Source: Cyclina sinensis
Lineage: Eukaryota > Mollusca > Bivalvia > Venerida > Veneridae
Length of the DNA stretch: 64,000 nt
Reading direction: 5' to 3'
Assembly (NCBI GenBank): GCA_012932295.1
Contig: JAAONU010000014.1
Coordinates: 34,813,977 to 34,877,976 of the forward strand
Below the pieces are notes generated by a model. The model saw only the letters and a list, made by a program, of their open reading frames with translations, had not been told where the DNA came from and ran no database searches. This document shows, in pieces, positions 1 through 11,029 of this stretch. A program made the translations under genes and the position numbers. Each line of letters opens with the position of its first letter. Position 1 is the stretch's first letter.

Positions 1-480
1 TTTTCAGTTTTATTAGGGAATAATTTGTGTAGAAAATAGATGCGTAGAAAACTATAATGGGTACTTGTGATCCCCTTTTCTATTATACTTAAATTATTGA
101 TTAAAAACTGATAAAACTGCTCACTACAGATACTTGTTAAATTTTATTCGATAATTTTCATAGGTTCAAAGTGCGATCTTAGTAATACAAAACACTGAAA
201 AAGTAATGGAATATGTTAATGTAAAGGTCTTTAGAAGTGCACAGATGCTAACAATTTTAAGTATCGAAATCAAGTCGTTTTAAGTTCGAATGAGTTCACT
301 ACGTCTGAATATATTTGAATGTATTTTAAAAAAAAAGACAGATGCAACAGTAAATGAAATAGCTACTTTTAAGTCAAAAAAGTTCACAGAAAGATTTTAT
401 GCAAACAAGATGTCTAGACAGTGTCATCTGAATATCACAGGACAAATATGTTATTCTTTTGGATTTATTTCTACTAGTTA
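1..480. other. No recognisable gene
   Basis: AT-rich sequence with no open frame that resembles a known family and no clear repeat structure. It ends where the first foldback element begins. Confidence 0.5.
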
Positions 481-1293
481 CATAGAGGATATTTGTTTGT
501 TTTTGTGGAAGATGAGAATTTATTTCATCGAGTGAACACCATATGTGATATTTTCACGAGTGGCGCAGCCACGAGTGAAAATATCAACATATGGTGTTCA
601 CGAGATGAAATAAATTCCCATCTTCCACTAAAAAACAAACAAATTTTCTTTTTATTTTATGCCAACACGTCAAAAATGGGTTTTTTTATGATATTTTTAA
701 TCAGGGCCTTCAATTAATTCCCCATGGTTAGCCCCAAATCAGTTAATGCGTACTTTGGTTACTCCACACAAAAAAAAGTGCAGACAATCTCCAATACATA
801 TGATAACTTTACTTCTGCTGAAATAAACTGAATACACTTTTATCAAATAACATTTATTTTTGTCTACACAGTTTATCAATATTTATTGAATTTTTGCCAT
901 AATACTTTAATTATAAAAGCGGATTAATACCGAGTAATATTCAATAAATTGAATTGAAAGTCGGCCATATTGGATATTGTCCATGTGAGTTATGTAAACA
1001 AATCAGACATTTTAAATAATTTATGGCGAATTTCATCATTGTTCACAACTAGTTAGGCTCAGGAATTCAATATTATAATTGGATTTAACAAGGTAAATAA
1101 ATTTCACTCGCTGTCACAGTCTGAAATACAGCGGATTCTCTTGTGGTGGGGAAATTCCTGAAGTTTCATCAAGCAGTAGTTCCGGCACAAACAGTGTATT
1201 ATCAAAATGGTAATTAACTGATTCAAAACAGTGTATTATCACTTTTATCTCACTGATATTTCCCTATATTTCATTGGTAGGCATAAAATAAAA
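481..1293 (+). mobile_element. Foldback MITE-like element, copy A
   Basis: This roughly 810-bp block is repeated almost unchanged at 20172-20973, which defines both borders. It opens with ATAGAGGATATTTGTTTG. Next comes a hairpin (about 506-628) with arms near 57 nt and a GC-rich tip reading GTGGCGCAGCCAC. After that follow unique AT-rich sequence and a 3' end, CATAAAATAAAAATA, that is roughly the inverse of TCTTTTTATTTTATG near 650. No coding capacity for a transposase was seen. It is inferred to be a non-autonomous element; the family is not recognised. Short open frames across the stem are by-products of the palindrome. Confidence 0.75.
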
Positions 1294-1298
1294 ATAAG

Positions 1299-1915
1299 AT
1301 ATTTTGTTCTGCGTGTTGTTTTTCTCATCCTTTTACCAGTTTAAAACATGTGTAAGTAAACTAAGAAAAGCACTTATTCCTCGAGGCCATCATTTTTCTC
1401 GTTTTATAACTATGTTACTTTACCGTTAACCTGCACATAAATTTATTCAAACCTGTTGCCCGTAGAACAACTAAGTTAACGTTAGTGAACAAACTTTGTA
1501 ATGCTTCATTGCTTTTGCCTTTACTAGATTGTTATATACCAATGTCTATCTATAAAAAACATTAAAATATCTTGGATATACATGTATCATTTTACAGGTT
1601 AGTGGATTTTCAGTTATTCATTTTACCCTGAATGAAAGTAAAATATATGTACTTTCCCTTCGTTATAGTGTATTTTTGTGAAAAGATAAATAATAACATT
1701 ATATCTTTTTAAATAATTTATACTGTTATAATCATAGTTATATGCATTTCATTTTCAACTATGAAATATTTCAATAGTTTGTATGTGCCTTCGCTACATT
1801 GTTATATACGCATGCATATCTATTAAAATATCTATCTTCAAATATCTTGGATATACACATGTATATTATTTTACAGCCCTTGATCCAGGGGCCAGCTTCA
1901 AATAAATTTGTTGCC
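1299..1915 (+). repeat. Left arm of a 10-kb-spaced inverted repeat pair
   Basis: The sequence from about 1299 (GTTGTTTTTCTCATC nearby) to about 1915 (TAAATTTGTTGCC) matches the reverse complement of roughly 11030-11375 in collinear order. Shared landmarks include ACAACTAAGTT, TTTACCGTTAA, ACAGCCCTTGA and AAATAAATTTGTTGCC. The left arm is longer because a segment of about 285 bp ending in TTTTACAG is duplicated inside it (about 1500-1600 and 1785-1880). The pair could be terminal inverted repeats of one large element or two opposed copies of one repeat family. Confidence 0.7.
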
Positions 1916-2049
1916 AGAATTGGCCCACTAAAACGGACGCTTTTAATCTTGTAACCCTGACCGAAATGGTTACAGGGATTATACAAATATATAATTGGTT
2001 ACAAAATAAACTTTGTATGCTGGAAAAAAGCTTTCACTTCTATCACTAC

Positions 2050-2695
2050 CCACATTGAATGCAAAATGAGCAGTGTTAAAATATTACTGGTGCATGCATA
2101 CTGTTACGTAATTACAATTATAGTCACTCAGTTACGTGTAGTTTCTTGATTAAAAAAAATATGTCTTTTCATATGCTAGTAACGTGGTTACACTAGTTAC
2201 ATCTACCAAAACTGAAAATAAAAGCTGTGCATTCATACTGTTACGTACTTACAATCCGTTACAAATTGGTACTTGTGTTTAAGATATAGTATTATTTCTG
2301 TCTGAATACCCAGGTTACGTAGTTACAATGGTTTACTTACACAAGTTAAAACTACCATAATTGAAAATAAAAGCTGTGCACTCATACTGTTACTTAGTTA
2401 CAATAGATACAATCAGATACAACCTGTTCCTTGGGTTCATTACATAGTATTGTTTCTGTCTACAACCGTTGCTTTCGTGAAGTTATCAACAGTAGTCAAA
2501 TTTTACATCTTCATTTTTTTTTCAGAAAGAAAACATTGTTTTGAAAATCCTTCTGTAGACTTTTTATTGGAAACTGACTACGAGAGGGTATAGCGGAATA
2601 AGAAATACATTTATAGCATTTCGATTAGACATTTTATCGGAAACTGACTACCAGAAGGTATAGCGGAATAAGGAATACATTTATAGCATTTCGAT
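2050..2695 (+). repeat. Short tandem duplications (about 140 bp x3, then about 75 bp x2)
   Basis: Three imperfect copies carry AAGCTGTGCATTCATACTG or a close variant, followed by TTACGTA-like sequence, near 2090, 2225 and 2370. A separate direct duplication of about 75 bp lies at 2553-2695, with GGTATAGCGGAATAAG in both copies. There is no gene here that can be defended. Confidence 0.6.
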
Positions 2696-3129
2696 TAATT
2701 ATTTTGACATCACAGACGTCATAACATGCAACATACGATATAGTTGGGAGGTTGTCATGCGATCCGTATACTTGTTTCTGTAGCTTTGGGAGAGTAAACT
2801 CGAATTTTATAAAGACAGCACTTAATTGTTGTTCAGAGAAAGTGGAAAACATGATGCGTTTGCAGATATGGTAATAAATATGTCTTCGGAAATTATAAGA
2901 CACAGGCATGTATATACAGGAATTATAGAAAAAAGATAAAACCATAAGGACAAAAAAACTATTATGCTTATTTCTCAGTTTATAGATAAAACAATTTCAT
3001 TATCCGACATAACAACATGAGATGACACTCATTCCACATTCAATTCTCAACGTATTTTGTAAGATTTCAATTTACGGAGCTCCTTTTTCTTTAAGGATAT
3101 ATTCTACTGAACACATTTCTTTCAGCATT

Positions 3130-3215
3130 TCAACCTGATGTACTTTGGTCGTTATCTCTCGCCTTAATCTCCTCCAACTGCTCTGCAACGCCCTCTTCAT
3201 CCGGAATAACAAAGG
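3130..3215 (-). pseudogene. Exon-like block f, possible last exon
   Basis: The block follows TTAAGCAG (acceptor-like). In one frame it reads FVIPDEEG and then VAEQLEEIKARDNDQSTSG, ending at TGA (3130-3132). It is an acidic, helical-looking C-terminus with a natural stop, and would be the terminal exon of the decayed minus-strand gene. It is short, so chance cannot be excluded. Confidence 0.3.
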
Positions 3216-3501
3216 CTGCTTAACATGAAAATAATGTTTTAAATTTCATTTGTGTAAGAATTTAATAACACACACTTTATACACATAATACAATAACAGA
3301 AAGGTAAAACTATCTGATAGATAGAACCATTTGAAAGTTATTTTAAATATGATTTGTGTAAGATTTTGTAACACAGACTTAAACTTCTATATCAGAAAGG
3401 TATGTTATTGATTTTCGAGCCATTGGCAATATTTTTCAATGAAAATATTATTTCTTGCCGTATATGCATCGTTTGAACAGTAGTAGCTGTTCGAAATGTA
3501 A

Positions 3502-3669
3502 TTAAAACCGAAAATAGAAAAAAAGGGTAAAACGTACCACTTTCCTATGCATCATGTGTTTTTTTTCTGCGAAAAGGGACCTTGGCATTTCAACAACCTT
3601 AACAACCCTTTTTCGCACCCTTCCAGCCACGTTAATGCGCCCACCTGCGGCGGCGACTTTTTGATGTGA
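3502..3669 (-). pseudogene. Exon-like block e, basic region
   Basis: A 55-codon open frame on the minus strand is bounded by an upstream TGA and a TAA. It includes GRINVAGRVRKRVVKVVE, a basic stretch that could have been a nuclear localisation segment. GC content is clearly above the flanks. No convincing splice sites were found, so the assignment to the decayed gene rests on strand, order and base composition. Confidence 0.25.
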
Positions 3670-4227
3670 CAATCAGTGGTGAGATTACGCACGCGTGAGA
3701 GGATTTCTCAATTTTCACAGCATTCTGTCCAATAATACATCCTGTCTTATACACAAATCCTGTCTTATCTGAAATCAAAAGACTTAGTTTAATAGTCATT
3801 TACATACTTCGGGTATAATTAATGTGATTATCAATAATCAACAATTCAGTATGCGACATTGTGCGAGTTTGGTAGATCACTGCTGTTTCTTGGTTTATTA
3901 AGTATCTGATGCCATCGAGTATGTTTTCGGGTTACATTTTTAAATCATTAACAGGATTAGTTTAGGTACATTTTGATACTACTCATTTCGCTATACGAGA
4001 TGTGATATTTTGTTATATTTTAGGCACCTGCTCCGGAGAAAATCGGTGTTTCTTAAAGGGAACTGTTCCCCTTCAAATTCTGCCTGTTGTAAAGGGGTTG
4101 GAGGCAAGCGGAGGGGGTGGGGGGGGGGTAACCTCGTCCAGATACTGCTCTACTGGCCTATATAAATCTTCACATTTTGCGATGTCTAAAAGCTGTAATG
4201 TTCAGTTTTTTCACCATTAACCGAAAA

Positions 4228-4233
4228 AACAAT

Positions 4234-4266
<33 letters not shown>
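4228..4266 (+). repeat. (TG)n microsatellite
   Basis: About 18 TG dinucleotides between exon-like blocks d and e of the decayed minus-strand gene. Confidence 0.9.
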
Positions 4267-4553
4267 TGTATGTGTCTGTCTTAGCAATATTTCAATATAT
4301 CTTGTGAAAACAATTTTAACAAAACTTCTCATAAGATATCACGATAAAATACCGACGCCACTAGTTCAATATCATATCAAGAAACAGCTCGCGAAACAAC
4401 TTGAGTAAATTTGAGAGGCAAAGGAAACGTTACCCGCTCTGCTGCTGTGACAGCAAGAGCCACACCGTTCGCCACACGAATATCGCCGCGCAGGTTATAA
4501 AGTACCCGTTCGGTCCCGTCATGTCACTCCTCAGCTTTGATCTGATGCATTAC

Positions 4554-4642
4554 CTTAAGCACGACGGGCAGGGCCGCTCAGGCGTTTCTTGCCATCCCTT
4601 CCAGCTAACGGGCTGCCCCGACTTTTGCTCTCCCTTTGAGCA
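4554..4642 (-). pseudogene. Exon-like block d, Cys-containing
   Basis: After a T-rich tract and AAATGGAG, an open frame reads CSKGEQKSGQPVSWKGWQ and then ETPERPCPSCLR. It ends at CTTAAG before GTAATG, a good donor. The adjoining 4420-4552 is also GC-rich and in one frame reads YNLRGDIRVANGVALAVTAA up to GAGCGG before GTAACG, so the true exon limits are uncertain. Confidence 0.3.
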
Positions 4643-4982
4643 CTCCATTTAAAAAAAACACACAAATGCGTGTCTAATAAGAGTAAGCATAAAAATATTC
4701 ATGGTTAATATTTCAGTACGTAGCACTTAAAGATTCATTGAGTCATTTATAGAGGAATTAATATTTAGAATATACTTGTTTCCTTATAAATTCTTTTCCT
4801 TCCTTAATTCTTTCCTTTCTCCCTTCCTTTATCCATTGATTTATTTATTCACAAAATGATTGAAAAATATTATTTAAGTATAATGCCTGTAAGTATTTAC
4901 ATTCTTTAATTTTACTGGTCAGAACGTAGAGAAATTTGTGATAACTATATTTAAGGGACCGAAATATGTAAGAATTGTCTAC

Positions 4983-5178
4983 CTTGATACTGTGGCCATG
5001 TCAAAATTTGCCGTAACTAGACAGGCCGTAGTTGGCACTTGTGCAGGCTCGGTTGAATTTCCACGCACGGCTCCGTTGCCCAGATCAACGCTTAGTCTCT
5101 CCTTCTACGTACGGGTCGTCCAATACAACTGCCATCGTAGATGAGGCTTACCATCCTCTCAAGAGTGAAAAAGTGCGT
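4983..5178 (-). pseudogene. Exon-like block c with Walker-B/sensor-like motifs
   Basis: The acceptor GTCGTTTCAG is followed by about 196 bp ending AAG before GTAGAC. One frame gives MAVVLDDPYVEGETK, then hits a stop. The next frame continues SVDLGNGAVRGNST and ACLVTANFDMATVSR to the donor. The two pieces together look like the second half of a P-loop ATPase core, split by a one-base shift near 5100. This is the clearest evidence that the locus was coding and is now broken (or carries an assembly error). Confidence 0.45.
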
Positions 5179-5543
5179 CTGAAACGACAAGTTAGCTTGG
5201 TTTAGTAAAATATTCTTGAACACCATAGCCTCGACATGTAACGAATTGTGGGAAATTACAACAGTAGGGACATGCTCATATAAAATTTATCTATTACTTC
5301 AGCTTTTGATTACAGAATATATTTAGTTGATGGTTTCTTAACGCGTTTACATGGTAAGCAAAGCACCGAAGTGAAAAGTGTCAGATTTATCAATGACATG
5401 AATAGAGGACTTGTCCAACTGCTTGCAAGATATTGCTTTAGTAGGTGAGCTTCCACAGCGAGATGCAGTACGCAATTATATTTGTATTACCCATGTAAAT
5501 GAGCATATTAATTCTTTAACTGCTAGTGAATATATTCCTTTCC

Positions 5544-5777
5544 TTAGTAAAAATACGTGTTCTCGGAACCTTGTCGCTCTCTGTAGCTCCGTACATCTGT
5601 TCGTCCAGGCAGCACAGGCTTCCCAGCGGTAGGTAGGCCATACAATACTGGCAGGTTAAAATGTCGGACTGTGTCCAAAATCCACATATATCGATGGAGA
5701 ATAAACATGCAATCCCAGGCCAATATGGCTACTCCGTAATTTTCAGCCAAAACTCCTGCTGCTTCTCTGAGGAACCT
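5544..5777 (-). pseudogene. Exon-like block b with Walker-A-like motif
   Basis: An open frame of 77 codons plus TAA begins after GTATTGCAG. It starts RFLREAAGVLAENYGVA and later reads LPVLYGLPTAGKP. The segment GLPTAGKP resembles the P-loop G-x4-GK-[ST], but the final Ser/Thr is Pro, which would abolish normal Mg-nucleotide binding. The 3' end may include intron read-through, since no strong donor was identified. On the opposite strand an equally long open frame exists at 5411-5632 but resembles nothing known. Confidence 0.4.
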
Positions 5778-6150
5778 CTGCAATACGATGTGTTAGAATA
5801 TAATATTTATTTATTTTCTTGGTAGTTATTCATCCAGCATGAAACGCGCTAACAAAGGAACTGCCCAAGTATCCTTCTTTACGGAGCGTGTATTGACTGT
5901 TTTTATTATTATATTTTCACTTGTTAGCATTTATCACTTGAAATATAATGCATATTTATAATCTTAATTTATTTCTATATACTACACACTTTTAACTTGT
6001 GGTGTTTCAGGTCTGTCATACTACTATTAATAATTTGAGTTTGATCTTTTATTCTGATGTGCTTTGTTTTGTTTTTTCTTTCCGGTTATTATAGATTCTT
6101 TTTAAAATTTTAGAATGGATAAATTGAATATCGTGTATAGGACTTTTTAC

Positions 6151-6245
6151 CCCGAGATCGGCGTCTTTATGATGTGAAACAAGTCAGCTTTCGGATGTCC
6201 TGGCCACTCCCGTAGTCATACTGTTGTCAGTGTCAACGGATCTAC
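6151..6245 (-). pseudogene. Exon-like block a of the decayed gene
   Basis: The block follows AAATTTGCAG (acceptor) and ends before GTAAAAAG (possible donor). Translated from its first base it gives VDPLTLTTV, one TGA, then LREWPGHPKADLFHIIKT. The TGA sits where a CGA or similar codon would keep the frame. The phase-0 start matches the phase-0 end of the 186-bp blocks upstream, so the two could once have been spliced together. Confidence 0.4.
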
Positions 6246-7202
6246 CTGCAAATTTAATACAATTTGATAATAAAAACTATTATAACATCCAAGAACCTGC
6301 GTACAATAAATAAACATAAATGTGTATTTCAGGTTATTAAGTCACCACCGCTTATGACTGTCCTAAAATAACGACACATTATTGACAACAGCAGTCTTGA
6401 GTCTTATTTTGAAAAAAATAAAGTTGTATTGAAATGTTTGCCAAAAACGGAAGTTGGTAAAACTTAATTGTAATATGGAGGGAAAATAAACTGGTTGAAT
6501 GGTATCATTTAACATTTCACTCAGTCATTGGAAATCAATTGAACATATTAACATAGACTGAAATGTGTAGAACGTATCTGTTGAATGTTCTACCTGTACG
6601 TTAAGTATTAAGCACAAGGACCTTATGGAAGATTACAAACAGATTGTATCTTTAGTTTAGTAGGGATTCATTCAAATTTAATGCCTACAATCTTTGCAGA
6701 CTGAAAACCTGTGTTGTACTGAGATGGACAACATACGTCCCTTATTTGTCCAGCGACGGACAACAGTGTTTTGTTGTAACGATTGAACGATTTCATGAAC
6801 TCTGAAATGTGTAGCCGTTCACAATTTACTTTGCATAAAACTGTGCCAACCTGAACACATTCAAACTGTCATAGGAAATAAAAAAAAGCAATAACACGAC
6901 TTACCTCTTTTTGCTAAACTGGTTGAATGACATCATTTAACATTTTACCGAGTCTTTGGAAATCAATTGAACATAATAACAAAGAGTTAACTATGCAGAA
7001 CGCATCAGTTGAATGAACTACCCGTTTTTCGCAATTCGGACTGTCATAGGAAATAAAAATTCGCAGTAGGACTTTATGCAAGTTTATAAACAGTCTGTAT
7101 CTTTCTTTGGTTAGTAGGGATTCACCTAAATAAAATGCCTATCATCTTCGCAGTTGTAAGGCTGAAAACCTGTTTCGTACTGAGATGAACAGCAGCCCCT
7201 AC

Positions 7203-7388
7203 TTGTGCAGCGACGAACAACAGTGTTTTGTTGCATCTCTGGCCAAAAGCACGAGACCTTTCTTACATCTCCTTCTTTATACGATTCGTAGTGAAGAAGA
7301 GATCCCTGCTCTTTAAATAGCACAGAAGCCCGGTTCCCTGAAACGAACGATTAAGTGCACTCTGAAATGTGTAGCCGTTCACAATTTT
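7203..7388 (-). pseudogene. 186-bp exon-like block, array copy 1 (interrupted)
   Basis: Minus-strand block with acceptor-like AAAG upstream and donor GTAGGG downstream, in phase 0-0 like the other copies. The frame carries TAA in place of the TGG codon found in open copies (ATG TAA versus ATG TGG), so it cannot be read through. Confidence 0.5.
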
Positions 7389-7761
7389 CTTTGCAGAAAA
7401 ATGTGCAAACCTGAAAACATTCAGACTGTCATAGGAAATAAAAAATGCAGTAACACGACTTACCTCCTTTTGCTAAACTGGTTGAATGACATCATTTAAC
7501 TTTAAACCGAGTCATTGGAAATCAATTGAACATAATAACATAGACTTAACTATGCAGAACGCATCAGTTGAATGAACTACCCGTTTTTCGCAATTCGGAC
7601 TGTCATAGGAAATAAAAATTCGCAGTAGGACTTTATGCAAGTTTATAAACAGTCTGTATCTTTCTTTGGTTAGTAGGGATTCACCTAAATAAAATGCCTA
7701 TCATCTTCGCAGTTGTAAGGCTGAAAACCTGTTTCGTACTGAGATGAACAACATCCCTTAC

Positions 7762-7947
7762 TTGTGCAGCGACGAACAACAGTGTTTCGTTGCATCTCTG
7801 GCCAGGAGCACGAGCTCTTTCCCACATCTCCTTCTTTATACGATTCGTAATGAAGAAGAGATCCCTGCCTTTTAAATAGCACTGAAGCCCTGCTCCCTTA
7901 AACGAACGATTTAGTGCACTCTGAAATGTGTAGCCGTTCACAATTTT
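7762..7947 (-). CDS. 186-bp exon-like block, array copy 2 (open)
   Basis: A 62-codon block on the minus strand begins KIVNGYTFQSALNRSFKG, continues with DLFFITNRIKKEMWERAR, and ends LLFVAAQ at CAA before GTAAGG. Both ends fall between codons, so it is a symmetric exon that could be duplicated without changing frame. The domain is not recognised. It lies upstream, on the same strand, of the decayed P-loop gene, and phase-compatible splicing to block a at 6245 is possible. Expression is unknown. Confidence 0.4.
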
Positions 7948-8316
7948 CTTTGCAGAAAAATTTGTAAACCTGAAAACATTCAGACTGTCATAGGAAATAA
8001 AAAATGCAGTAACACGACTTACCTCCTTCTGCTAAACTGGTTGAATGACATCATTTAACATTTAACCGAGTCTTTGCAAATCAATTGAACATACTAACAT
8101 AGACTTAACTATGCAGAACGCATCAGTTGAATGTACTACCTGTTTATCGCAATTTTCGCAGTACGTTAAGTACTGAGCAGTAGGATTTTATGCAAGTTTA
8201 TAAACAGTCTGTATCTTTCTTTGGTTAGTAGGGATTCACTTAAATAAAATGCCTATCATCTTCGCAGTTGTAAGGCTGAAAACCTGTTTCGTACTGAGAT
8301 GAACAACATCCCTTAC

Positions 8317-8502
8317 TTGTGCAGCGACGAACAAAAGTGTTTTGTTGCATCTCTGGCCAGGAGCACGAACCTTTTCCCACATCTCCTTCTTTATACGATT
8401 CGTAATGAAGAAGAGATCCCTATCCTTTACATAGCACTGAGGCCCGGGTCCCTTAAACGAACGATTTAGTGCACTCTGAAATGTGTAGCCGTTCACAATT
8501 TT
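8317..8502 (-). CDS. 186-bp exon-like block, array copy 3 (open)
   Basis: Same length, phase and splice-like borders as copy 2 (AG acceptor, GTAAGG donor), and open throughout. It differs by several substitutions, for example SFKGPGPQCYVKDRD where copy 2 has SFKGAGLQCYLKGRD. The product is not recognised. Confidence 0.4.
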
Positions 8503-8973
8503 CTGTGCAGAAAAATGTGCAAACCTGGAAACATTCAGACTGTCATAGGAAATAAAAAATGCAATAACACGACTTACCTCCTTTTGCTAAACTGGTTAAA
8601 TGACATCATTTAACATTTTACCGAGTCATTGGAAATTAATTGAACATAATAACAAAGACTTAACTATGCAGAACGCATCAGTTGAATGTACTACCTGTTT
8701 TTCGCAATTCAGACTGTCATAGGAAATAAGAATTTGCAGTAGGACTTTATGCAAGTTTATAAACAGTCTGTATCTTTCTTTGGTTAGCAGGGATTCACCT
8801 AAATAAAATGCCTATCATCTTCGCAGTTGTAAGGCTGAAAACCTGTTTCGTACTGAGATGAACAACATCCCTACGCTCCCTTAGCAGCTAAATGAATACA
8901 CTACCGTTACTTCAAACCGCGGTAAGAAAGTGAAACATTCGACCGATGCGCAGGAGAGTACAACATCCCCTAC

Positions 8974-9159
8974 TTGTGCAGCGACGAACAACAGTGTTTT
9001 GTTGCATCTCTGGCCAGAAGCACGAGCCCTTTCCCACATCTCCTTCTTTATACGATTCGTAATGAAGAAGAGCTCTCTGACCTTTAAATAGCACTGAAGC
9101 CCGGCTCCCTTAAACGAACGATTCAGTGCACTCTGAAATGTGTAGCCGTTCACAATTTT
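8974..9159 (-). CDS. 186-bp exon-like block, array copy 4 (open)
   Basis: Open 62-codon block of the same family. The donor is GTAGGG. The intron-side sequence downstream of it is altered by the roughly 100-bp extra segment that makes this repeat unit longer. The product is not recognised. Confidence 0.4.
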
Positions 9160-9528
9160 CTTTGCAGAAAAATTTGCAAACCTGGAAACATTCAGACTGT
9201 CAAAGGAAATAAAAAATGCAGTATCACGACTTACCTCCTTTTACTAAACTGGTTGAATGACATCATTTAACTTTTAACCGAGTCATTGGAAATCAATTGA
9301 ACATACTAACATAGACTTAACTATGCAGAACGCATCAGTTGAGTGTACTACCTGTTTTTCGCAATTTTCGCAGTACGTTAAGTACTGCGCAGGAGGACTT
9401 TATGCAAGTTTACAAACAGTCTGTATCTTTCTTTGGTTAGTAGGGATTCACTTAAATAAAATGCCTATCATCTTCGCATTTGTAAGGCTGAAACTCATTT
9501 TAGTACTGAGATGAACAACATCCCTTAC

Positions 9529-9714
9529 CTGTGCAGCGACGAACAACAGTGTTTTGTTGCATCTCTGGCCAGAAGCACAAGCCCTTTCCCACATCTCCTT
9601 CTTTATACGATTCGTAATGAAGAAGAGATTCCTGCCGTTTAAATAGCACTGAAGCCCGACTCAATTAAACGAACGATTCAGTGCACTCTGAAATGTGTAG
9701 CCGTTCACAATTTT
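9529..9714 (-). pseudogene. 186-bp exon-like block, array copy 5 (interrupted)
   Basis: Same 186-bp frame with CAG before GTAAGG at the donor. An in-frame TGA follows SALNRSFN near the start, so the block is not translatable as it stands. Confidence 0.45.
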
Positions 9715-10325
9715 CTGTGCAGAAAAATTTGCAAACCTGAAAACATTCAGACTGTCATAGGAAATAAAAAATGCAATAACACGACTTACCTCCTTTTGCT
9801 AAACTGGTTGAATGACATCATTTAACATTTTACCGAATCACTGGAAATCAATTGAACATACTAACATAGACTTAACTATGCAGAACGCATCAGTTGAATG
9901 TACTACTTGTTTTTTGCAATTCAGACTGTCATAGGAAATACACATTTGCAGTAGGACTTTATGCAAGTTTATAAACAGTCTGTATCTTTCTTTGGTTAGT
10001 AGAGATAAAAATGCAGTAACACGACTTACCTCCTTTTACTAACCTGGTTGAATGACATCATTTAACATTTTACTGAGTCATTGGAAATCAATTGAACATA
10101 CTAACATAGACTTAACTATGCAGAACGCATCAGTTGAATGTACTACCTGTTCTTTGTTTTCGCAATTTTCGCAGTACGTTAAGTACTGAGCAGTAGGATT
10201 TTATGCAAGTTTATAAACAGTCTGTATCTTTCTTTGGTTAGTAGGGATTCACCTAAAAATGCCTATCATCTTCGCAGTTGTAAGGCTGAAAACCTGTTTC
10301 GTACTGAGATGAACACAACCCTTAC

Positions 10326-10511
10326 TTGTGCAGCGACGAACAACAGTGTTTTGTTGCATCTCTGGCCAGAAGCACGAGACCTTTCTTACATCTCCTTCTT
10401 TATACGATTCGTAGTGAAGAAGAGATCCCTGCCCTTTAAATAGCACTGAAGCCCGGCTCCCTTAAACGAACGATTTAGTGCAATCTTAAATGTGTAGCCG
10501 TTCACAATTTT
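10326..10511 (-). pseudogene. 186-bp exon-like block, array copy 6 (interrupted)
   Basis: Same length and borders as the others. It carries the same TGG-to-TAA change as copy 1, suggesting that the two outer copies share an ancestor or exchanged sequence by gene conversion. Confidence 0.5.
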
Positions 10512-11029
10512 CTTTGCACAAAAATGTGCAAACCTGGAAACGTTCAGACTGTCATAAGAAATAAAAAGTGCAATAACACTTTTTTGCTAAAATGTCATCT
10601 TCCAGTGTTCTACAATGCCGGAAATTGTCACAGAGTAAGTTTTTCACATTAACCTATAATAAATACCAACACGCATGCGTATGATACATTTATACATTCT
10701 GAATCGTTTTATCTTGAGTTCACTCCGATTCATTTAGTGTTTCGATGCTATCACATTTAGAGTCTATGAGCGATTTCGGATCCGTATGCACATGTAAAAA
10801 TGTTAAATCGCCAATGTAAACAAGTTACATTTGATCAGGCCAGTCGGATAAAATGTCCAATGGAATAGGGAAATCCACGTGACGTCACTTGATTTTAGAA
10901 TTTGAAATTTTACAAATTAATCAAATCTCACAAAAATTATCACTCTTATATGATCCAAATTCCTTTTTGGGCACAAGTTGTCACGGCCTGCTTCTAGCCC
11001 ATAGAGCTATTAATAACCACAGCTTTGTA

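Larger units (their letters stand above)
3130..6245 (-). pseudogene. Decayed multi-exon P-loop NTPase-like gene
   Basis: On the minus strand a series of GC-richer, exon-like blocks follows in order: 6151-6245, 5544-5777, 4983-5178, 4554-4642 (possibly on to about 4420), 3502-3669 and 3130-3215. Most have plausible AG acceptors or GT donors. Readable peptide pieces include a Walker-A-like GLPTAGKP, an acidic VVLDDPYVEGE (Walker-B-like) and a sensor-like ACLVTANFDM, in the order expected of an AAA+/SF3-type ATPase. In-frame stops (a TGA in the first block) and a frameshift in the third show decay. Helicase-bearing transposons carry comparable cores, so an element origin is likely but unproven. 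The exon-like array upstream (6.5-10.6 kb) may belong to the same transcription unit. Confidence 0.45.
6490..10585 (-). repeat. Tandem array of about 556-bp exon-bearing units
   Basis: GGTTGAATGACATCATTTAAC recurs at about 6921, 7480, 8039, 8594 (variant), 9251, 9806 and 10046. The spacings are 559, 559, 555, 657, 555 and 240 bp. The 657-bp unit has an extra segment of about 100 bp (about 8870-8970), and the last interval is a truncated unit. A more diverged partial unit starts near 6490. Each full unit contains one 186-bp minus-strand block framed by AG and GT. The units are similar enough to be recent duplicates; many differences between open copies change the amino acid, which argues against current protein-level constraint. 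Confidence 0.85.

Noticed and set aside
2634..2945. 103-codon minus-strand frame downstream of the decayed ATPase gene
   Set aside because: It partly overlaps the 75-bp tandem duplication, and no domain or splice evidence links it to the gene.
5411..5632. Plus-strand frame overlapping block b
   Set aside because: Open but without a recognisable domain. The minus-strand reading has a P-loop-like motif and a better acceptor; at most one of the two is real.
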